NCBI GenBank assembly: GCA_001805375.1
Contig: MHFY01000012.1
Location: 946 to 10,551 of the forward strand
Origin: Omnitrophica WOR_2 bacterium GWA2_47_8
GTDB lineage: Bacteria > Omnitrophota > Gorgyraeia > Zapsychrales > GWA2-47-8
Length of the DNA stretch: 9,606 nt
Direction of reading: 5' to 3'
Shown here in pieces: positions 6,901 through 9,606 of this stretch (position 1 is the first letter of the stretch; each line of letters starts with the position of its first letter). A model generated the notes under the pieces. That model ran no database searches, had not been told where the DNA came from, and saw nothing but the letters and a program-made list of their open reading frames with translations. The position numbers and the translations under genes are program-made.

Positions 6901-7261
6901 AAAAGAAAGGCTTTCCAAGGAAATCTTTACAGACCCAAGGTATTACATCACACAGCCGTCCTTTGCAACCTTTGCAAGTTATGTGAGGTTTCTCGCTTCC
7001 TATGGTGTTTGGAATGAGAATGTCCGAAATCAACTGAATTCGACATTCTCAGTTTATAACCAGATCGTCAATTACATGCCGCCGATAACTGACTCAAACA
7101 TGGCGCTGAATCTGGGCGAGGCTCCTCGCCTCTGGGCAAAGCAATATTTAGAAGCCCACGGGGGCCCTGGCGGGCCGCAGTCAAACTCGTCAGGTAACGG
7201 CGGTAATTTTCAAGAAGGCTTCTTGAACCCCGTTCAATTTAAAAACAGGGTCGCCTATTGA
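3974..7261 (+). CDS. Large secreted protein of unknown family, 1095 residues
   Basis: I recognise no family. The N-terminus is a classical Sec signal peptide (basic start, hydrophobic 7-24, likely cleavage after AHA at 30). Residues about 31-400 are rich in V, T, N and short alternating stretches, suggesting beta-sandwich domains. The only cysteines there are C266 and C359. About 400-560 remain beta-like with many G, N and D. From about 590 the protein becomes helical: EIAAAVADGYL, QAPAIMALALTANYYLRDYI and REALIWLTYKYFL. An all-alpha, possibly alpha/alpha-toroid, domain runs to about 1060, carrying C852 and C868. The end is a Gly/Ser/Asn-rich tail with no recognised sorting signal. A beta-rich front with a helical toroid would suit a carbohydrate-active enzyme, but I see no diagnostic catalytic motif. 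It is the only plus-strand gene, is flanked by relics and is more A+T-rich than its neighbours, so transfer is possible. Confidence 0.9.
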   Translation: MNRFNKFLTVTCSCFLILLFNIISAPSAHAALPIITVDHESYLDPNQSLLPITLTVGPYRGTQLDQFLPFGITFKAYFANRPEHQSMLNVSNVPFNQWTPVNLTSGQTTIDLDALGIQPGKSSNFYVVAFASINGNLHPIAMSDSRKPLSITRVEFPATLNPNDRIATTWTATKQLGLTKIIKSFILPVEFHQADNKKIVIQPKNSNKPPVIAQVASWAKYQDEANSDRQLRVSYVEDYSGDPGTSLGHASDVYLVDAGQVGEPSCAVTPQVTNFLNNGYINFTMEGMRPGESYQARFTSEDLRGVLSGSFPVDSNGEILENGSVVTEFRLRKIMQPNGPGETHLPNFGTIALYGKLTCGTGTLEISPVLYAGATVDIVNRQVLPSNGSFVVRKFTMAVPSLYIAAVDPHLYTPPPGGNEQFNGVGLYRYGSQQVVSGEKVLNLFQEGNAHLVQTGMYHPGGRFVLAPIGSNLAYAQDLADDNSYAAVVHTGNTNDSNWGRFEVAPGAGVPSLMDKPVNVRMNAMDKIWSQNGRYPFRDTGGDNMYGLHTLGDPSKSPFNYVGTTSGSESGDGDIETISRDYIMLFNSKDTGNKFFDYAEIAAAVADGYLRRDNISLAFDARTGKQLKYEDLLAQLGRISWDEHHTINGRPYDHTNELVVKRDYRIDNGAIETGYSSYQPGQPNYRASNNTARRANWEQLNTYQSAVPYANAMNQFRPTNHQHALRSQAPAIMALALTANYYLRDYIIARAETAKSSTINTMFDAQGTHLFAYGQDVRSSLLEALSSPHQMSSGDRTREALIWLTYKYFLQGNTAVLPADRKEIIDVLKDTIALGLDPDTGYIGGRYNTSMCRYEEPPGSRQYINRSCFMGPETALAQRLLGPNATRWDIEISGHIQPYQQLLFGTVLLHFIRSLEGNENPGIREALTVFKLNLKESITKGVNYNNSTVQAVVDHGIVYPAYIYLFPIEVKYADGRKERLSKEIFTDPRYYITQPSFATFASYVRFLASYGVWNENVRNQLNSTFSVYNQIVNYMPPITDSNMALNLGEAPRLWAKQYLEAHGGPGGPQSNSSGNGGNFQEGFLNPVQFKNRVAY

Positions 7262-7430
7262 GGAAGATGTCAAAAGAAGACAAGGTTTCCCTTATGATGA
7301 TTCCTCGATAAAATTATTTAAGGACATTAGTCCAGTCCAATTTTGTATCTTTAGACACGCTGGCTTTACGGTTACCAGCCGTCAGTCACCTATCGGCAGC
7401 ATCCCGACAAAGGATCTGCATGATAATATT

Positions 7431-7511
7431 GGAGCAACATCCCTCTAATCAACTCCGTAGAAACGATTCTAAAAGAATCCTTCAGACCCCTAAGAGCGCG
7501 GATGCTGCTCC
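7431..7511. other. Foldable segment with two alternative left arms, possible structured RNA
   Basis: GGAGCAACATCC (7431-7442) and GGATGCTGCTCC (7500-7511) are inverted repeats with one mismatch. Inside, CTCT/AGAG and a perfect GATTCT-AAA-AGAATC hairpin (7465-7479) can extend the fold. GCAGCATCC (7396-7404) is also perfectly complementary to 7500-7508 and could compete for it. A third small hairpin, GCTGG/CCAGC (7359-7379), lies just before. The segment lies 100-250 nt past the stop of the large secreted gene, so it could be its 3' UTR, an independent RNA, or the end of a dead insertion sequence. Otherwise 7262-7534 shows no gene. Confidence 0.35.
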
Positions 7512-7534
7512 CGACTGGATTTGTGATCCTTGAC

Positions 7535-7640
7535 CGTTTGAATCAAAATACGTTCTTCGTTCTTTTTAAACATGGTAAATAATCTTTAAAAAGTCTCTAG
7601 CTAACACAATGGTGCCGACATTATGGCCTTCAAAAAATCG
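7535..7640 (-). pseudogene. C-terminal remnant of an IS110/IS116-like transposase
   Basis: The minus frame from about 7640 reads FFEGHNVGTI then VLARDFLKIIYHV and hits TAA at 7566-7568. A neighbouring frame continues FKKNEERIL, as if two bases were lost. The pattern ALARxLLxIIYHVLKxxE is typical of the C-terminal end of IS110-family (Transposase_20) enzymes. Only about 35-40 residues survive, cut on the upstream side next to TIR copy B. The family assignment rests on this short motif and is moderate. It shows that a real insertion sequence once sat here. Confidence 0.45.
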
Positions 7641-7653
7641 GCAGAAAAACCGG

Positions 7654-7732
7654 AAAAATCGGTGTCAGAACTGCCGATCTCATTACAGCAAAAAGAATTA
7701 CGAATTAATTCCGAGGTCTGATACCATTTTTT
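7654..7732. mobile_element. TIR element copy B (about 79 bp)
   Basis: It has the same left end as copy A for more than 20 nt, a similar interior (CATTACAGCA...GAATTACGAATTAATTCCG), and a right end TCTGATACCATTTTTT with one change. Just before it, AAAAAATCGG (7632-7641) and AAAAACCGG (7645-7653) look like partial extra copies of the left tip. As with copy A, the 3' remnant of a minus-strand gene lies left of it and the 5' remnant of another lies right. Confidence 0.75.
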
Positions 7733-7766
7733 ATATCCAACCCCACATCCATTGTAACAATTCCAT
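7731..7766 (-). pseudogene. Lone gene start (11 codons) cut off by TIR copy B
   Basis: AAGGAG (7772-7777) is followed after 5 nt by ATG 7766 and the frame MELLQWMWGWI. It then reaches TAA (7731-7733) at the element boundary. The strong ribosome binding site with correct spacing suggests a genuine gene start whose body was lost. Eleven residues are too few to name the gene. It could also be chance. Confidence 0.35.
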
Positions 7767-7787
7767 AAGTTCTCCTTTCAGTAAAAA

Positions 7788-7831
7788 AGAAGCAGACGTT
7801 GTCCGCAATTCCTTGCTGGTTAGTGGCTTGT
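7788..7831. repeat. Dispersed 44-bp repeat, copy 1
   Basis: It starts AGAAGCAGACGT and ends TAGTGGCTTGT, and matches 8993-9033 over its length with a few substitutions and a 3-nt indel. It directly abuts the left end of TIR copy C. No coding role is visible. It may be a remnant of a further mobile element. Confidence 0.6.
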
Positions 7832-7979
7832 AAAAATCGGTGTCAGAACTGCCTTCATTTTAATCCAGTAAAAGTGCACCAGCGCACTTGAGCACTAGAA
7901 CACATGCAACGTCTTGTGTCCGGTGCACCAGTGCCCTAGTGCTCAATATCAAATCATTCCGCGATCTGACACCATTTTT
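7832..7979. mobile_element. TIR element copy C (about 148 bp) containing an octamer block
   Basis: The left end is identical to copies A and B over the first 22 nt. The right end, GATCTGACACCATTTTT, is identical to copy A. The middle is replaced by octamer block 3 (7874-7946), which nearly doubles the length. The right end overlaps the stop codon of the DUF202 gene (7978-7980). The element is either old with a repeat expansion inside it, or the ends have captured a repeat block. Confidence 0.7.
7874..7946. repeat. Octamer block 3: nine 8-nt units in inverted arms
   Basis: The units read GTGCACCA, GCGCACTT, GAGCACTA, GAACACAT, then a GCAACGTCTT centre. GTGTCCG, GTGCACCA, GTGCCCTA and GTGCTCAA follow in the opposite sense. 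The period is 8 nt almost without slippage. The reverse complement of 7897-7911 is close to the loop core of block 2 (2445-2466). It sits wholly inside TIR copy C. Confidence 0.75.
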
Positions 7980-8208
7980 AGTCTTTCTGGATCTGCGTGG
8001 AGACTCTGCGGAAATGGCTGACGCCCCATATGAAAACCGCCAAGCCGGCGGCCATGAACAGCCAGCCCAAGGAAACAAGGACCGGGGTGTCAGGGAAAAA
8101 TTTTATCGCGGCCATGCCGAAGACCAGCAGGGCCAGCGCGGTGCGGATGTATGCGAGCAGTGTCCGTTCATTGGCCAGCATGGTCCTTAACCTGTCTGAT
8201 GCGCTCAT
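7978..8208 (-). CDS. DUF202 (YidH-like) small membrane protein
   Basis: The 76-residue protein carries the DUF202 signature RTMLANERTLLAYIRTALAL (8-27) at its N-terminus. It has two membrane segments, about 18-37 and 42-63, and a basic tail FRRVSTQIQKD. The function of DUF202 proteins is not established. AGAGGAG lies 5 nt before ATG 8208, a good ribosome binding site. The gene follows the intact MFS gene by 54 nt on the same strand, so they are probably one operon. E. coli YidH has about 115 residues and a third membrane segment. Here the stop codon lies within the tip of TIR copy C, so a slight C-terminal truncation is possible, though short two-segment forms also exist. Confidence 0.85.
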   Translation of the reverse strand: MSASDRLRTMLANERTLLAYIRTALALLVFGMAAIKFFPDTPVLVSLGWLFMAAGLAVFIWGVSHFRRVSTQIQKD

Positions 8209-8262
8209 GGATGCTCCTCTGTTTGCGGGGTGATAACGAAATTTAGGCCTTTATCCAAAAAA

Positions 8263-8808
8263 TCAATCTTTACTTAAAAATAGTGACAAAAAGCTGGCTC
8301 CGAAGGCAAATACCGCCATCAATAGGAACAGCGTATTAAATCCCAAATACATCGCCAGAAAACCTCCGCCGATAGCGGCTAAGCCTTCAAAGACGGAACG
8401 GTAACCGTAAAAATCGGAATAGATCCCTCTCTCTTTTCCTTTTGTCAAGGCGTTGGCAATGACAGCGCTCCAGGACGGGTTAATAATGACCTCGGCAAAG
8501 GCCAAAAGCGCCTGGATAGCGATCACATGGATAATACTGAACGCAAACAGGTACAGGACATACCCGACAAAGAACAGGAAATACCCCGCAGAGATCATTA
8601 ATTTCCGGCTGAATTTACTCTCTTTCAATTTTCTAAAAAGAAAATAAAAAACGCCTTTCAGGATTGCATAACAACCGATGGTCGCCCCGGCATCGAACAA
8701 TGTTCCGCCGATATTCTTGATAAAGATGGCATACAGCGGCGCAAGCAAATTTATCCCGCCGTGAATGAGGATCGAGCAGGCCAAAAGGATCTTAATATTT
8801 TTATGCAT
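8263..8808 (-). CDS. Half-size (6-TM) MFS-type membrane protein
   Basis: The 181 residues form about six membrane segments (roughly 5-28, 40-57, 70-91, 93-118, 135-156, 158-178), half of a normal 12-TM MFS carrier. A basic stretch RKLKESKFSRKLM (59-71) between segments 2 and 3 sits where MFS motif A lies. INPSWSAVIANAL (109-121) is its best-conserved part, also present in the paralogue at 3275-3568. Both copies end at the same point, so the short length is probably genuine and not a truncation. Function as a homodimer is a reasonable guess; the substrate is unknown. No clear Shine-Dalgarno precedes ATG 8808. A promoter lies at 8897-8925, and DUF202 follows. Confidence 0.85.
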   Translation of the reverse strand: MHKNIKILLACSILIHGGINLLAPLYAIFIKNIGGTLFDAGATIGCYAILKGVFYFLFRKLKESKFSRKLMISAGYFLFFVGYVLYLFAFSIIHVIAIQALLAFAEVIINPSWSAVIANALTKGKERGIYSDFYGYRSVFEGLAAIGGGFLAMYLGFNTLFLLMAVFAFGASFLSLFLSKD

Positions 8809-8835
8809 GAAATTTTTAAAATGATACCGGGAACA

Positions 8836-8860
8836 CCCCGTAGCGCTTCGCGTTACGGGG
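8836..8860. promoter_or_regulatory. Strong GC-rich hairpin in the half-MFS leader
   Basis: CCCCGTAGCG (8836-8845) pairs with CGTTACGGGG (8851-8860), with a CTTCG apex and one G-T wobble. It lies about 28 nt before the MFS start in the predicted transcript. No T tract follows on either strand, so it is unlikely to be an intrinsic terminator. It may hinder or regulate ribosome entry, or be a REP-like palindrome. Confidence 0.5.
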
Positions 8861-8896
8861 CAGGCGTCCCAAATTCAAATTTCCTAAGTATGCGGT

Positions 8897-8925
8897 ATGT
8901 TAACCCGGCGCAAATTTTATGTCAA
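8897..8925 (-). promoter_or_regulatory. Predicted promoter of the half-MFS/DUF202 operon
   Basis: Minus-strand TTGACA (8920-8925, perfect) is followed after 17 bp by TAACAT (8897-8902, four of six). The transcript would start near 8890 and run through the hairpin at 8836-8860 before reaching ATG 8808. Confidence 0.55.
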
Positions 8926-8950
8926 TAGGAATGGACTGCCGGCCTCATAA

Positions 8951-8997
8951 CAAAACAGCAAAGCAACAAAGCACAAAGCCACAAAGCAGCAAAGAAG
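8951..8997. repeat. Short tandem array of CAAAGCAR octamers
   Basis: Six consecutive units read CAAAACAG, CAAAGCAA, CAAAGCA, CAAAGCCA, CAAAGCAG and CAAAGAAG. The period is 8 nt, with one 7-nt unit. The unit sequence is unrelated to the GTGC octamers but has the same period. The array runs directly into the dispersed repeat at 8993-9033. Confidence 0.75.
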
Positions 8998-9033
8998 CAG
9001 ACGTCTGCAACTCCTTATTGGCTAATGGCTTGT
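8993..9033. repeat. Dispersed repeat, copy 2
   Basis: It shares AGAAGCAGACGT and the following CTCCTTATTGGCTAATGGCTTGT pattern with 7788-7831. Here it adjoins the CAAAGCAR array rather than a TIR element, so the repeat is a unit of its own. It lies just downstream of the YHS gene stop. Confidence 0.6.
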
Positions 9034-9064
9034 GGACTAATTCCTTCTCACGTATAATTTCTTA

Positions 9065-9340
9065 CTATTTCCCCACCTGATGATCTGTGTGTCCCGTGTC
9101 AAAGTCTTTTGCGTTGAGATATTGCTCAGGGTTCTTTTTAAAAGCCTTTAAGCAATCCATACTGCAAAATGAATACTTTTTACCTTCGTATTTATAAGAA
9201 ACGGAAAGGCCTTCTGTTTCCTCCTCCGGCCCGCAGACAAGACAATACTTGGCAGTAGTTTCTGTGCTCTCTTCAGCTAAAGCATATCCGAGGTTCAACA
9301 ATAAAAAGGCCAACCCTAATGCGATGATCTTTAATTTCAT
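9065..9340 (-). CDS. Secreted YHS-domain metal-binding protein
   Basis: The 91-residue product has a signal peptide (1-22, ending YALA) and one YHS/TRASH-like domain. C33 and C36 lie in YCLVCG, and C59 and C63 in FCSMDC, followed by the family's typical KAFKKNPEQYL. The four cysteines are suited to binding a soft metal ion such as copper, silver or zinc. A His-containing tail (HTDH) may add ligands. ATG 9340 is chosen because AGGAG lies 7 nt upstream and the signal peptide then starts properly. A longer in-frame start at 9412 would overlap the RND gene and has no such support. The gene follows the RND efflux gene by about 40 nt, so a periplasmic metal-delivery or sensing role in the same operon is likely. 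Confidence 0.88.
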   Translation of the reverse strand: MKLKIIALGLAFLLLNLGYALAEESTETTAKYCLVCGPEEETEGLSVSYKYEGKKYSFCSMDCLKAFKKNPEQYLNAKDFDTGHTDHQVGK

Positions 9341-9380
9341 GTGCTTTCTCCTATTTATTAGATGGTTAATTTTATCCCGC

Positions 9381-9606
9381 TTATATATCCTGAGCAGCGG
9401 GATATACCTCATCCTTCTTATGAGAAATCCGATAAAGGACCGGCAATACGATCAAGGTCAAGATCGTGGACGATAAGATCCCTCCGATGACAACCGTTGC
9501 TAAAGGCCTTTGCACTTCCGCCCCCCGACCGGTAGCCAAGGCCATGGGAACAAAGCCTAACGAGGCCACCAGCGCCGTCATTAAAACAGGCCGTAAACGA
9601 GTCAGC
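9381..9606 (-). CDS. CusA/CzcA-type heavy-metal RND efflux pump, C-terminal end only
   Basis: The frame enters from the right edge and ends at TAA 9381, giving 74 residues. LTRLRPVLMTALVASLGFVP and ALATGRGAEVQRPLATVVIGG are the conserved C-terminal membrane segments of HME-RND inner-membrane pumps. ILSSTILTLIVLPVLYR is the last membrane helix, followed by a short cytoplasmic tail. These proteins normally have about 1000-1050 residues and export Cu/Ag or Co/Zn/Cd through a tripartite complex. The metal cannot be judged from this piece. The rest of the gene and probably its adaptor lie beyond the window. The YHS gene follows on the same strand. Confidence 0.93.
   Translation of the reverse strand, partial: LTRLRPVLMTALVASLGFVPMALATGRGAEVQRPLATVVIGGILSSTILTLIVLPVLYRISHKKDEVYPAAQDI

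Noticed and set aside
7345..7380. Minus-strand string CGTAAAGCC...GTCTAAAG resembling the core of the c-di-GMP-I riboswitch
   Set aside because: The 3' half of the aptamer, with its tetraloop receptor and closing stem, is not present, and no gene follows on that strand within reach.
7562..7593. CTTTTTAAA / TTTAAAAAG inverted repeat as a terminator
   Set aside because: The stem is all A/T except for its terminal base pair, the loop is 14 nt, and it falls inside the transposase remnant frame. Chance in A+T-rich DNA is likely.
7609..7833. 74-residue plus-strand open frame
   Set aside because: It runs through the transposase remnant, TIR copy B and the dispersed repeat, with no ribosome binding site and no protein-like composition.
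9030..9058. Plus-strand TTGTGG-17-TATAAT promoter
   Set aside because: The -35 matches only three of six bases, and it would transcribe antisense into the YHS gene with no plus-strand gene downstream.

Overview
The window looks like a piece of a Gram-negative bacterial chromosome. It carries a polysaccharide-export (Wza/GumB-type) protein, an RND heavy-metal efflux component, Sec-type signal peptides and sigma70-like promoters. No phylum marker is present. The degenerate 8-nt intergenic repeats, the half-size MFS proteins and the gene-sparse, scarred spacers would suit an uncultivated lineage such as Omnitrophota, but that is a guess.

Layout, left to right. (1) 1-532, minus: 5' part of a LOG-family (TIGR00730-type) nucleotide phosphoribohydrolase, cut by the window edge. 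(2) 533-898: spacer with a foldable segment, two copies of a promoter-like direct repeat, and a palindromic block of 8-nt units between them. (3) 899-2284, minus: exported protein with two tandem PES+SLBB modules. (4) 2285-2655: leader and spacer with promoter candidates, a second octamer block and a 13-bp hairpin. (5) 2656-3273, minus: class I SAM methyltransferase, preceded by a 5'-truncated MFS gene (3275-3568). (6) 3539-3730: a 78-bp terminal-inverted-repeat (TIR) element fused on its far side to a frameshifted N-terminal scrap of glycyl-tRNA synthetase. (7) 3974-7261, plus: a 1095-residue secreted protein of no family I recognise. It is the only plus-strand gene and is visibly more A+T-rich than its neighbours. 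(8) 7262-7980: a relic zone with a foldable segment, an IS110-like transposase tail, two more copies of the TIR element (one containing a third octamer block), a lone gene start and a dispersed 44-bp repeat. (9) 7978-8808, minus: a DUF202 membrane protein behind an intact 6-TM half-size MFS protein, probably one operon. (10) 8809-9064: spacer with a promoter, a hairpin, a different octamer array and a second copy of the dispersed repeat. (11) 9065-9606, minus: the C-terminus of a CusA/CzcA-type RND pump followed by a small secreted YHS-domain metal-binding protein.

The intact genes form small units: RND plus YHS (metal efflux), half-MFS plus DUF202 (membrane proteins of unknown substrate), and single genes. 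The most striking content lies between them. Three same-orientation copies of a small TIR element sit next to broken genes, and three intergenic palindromic blocks are built from a GTGC-type octamer. Two MFS paralogues also share a 76-bp perfectly identical tract within otherwise clearly diverged sequence. Together these suggest a recombination-active region shaped by a non-autonomous element.
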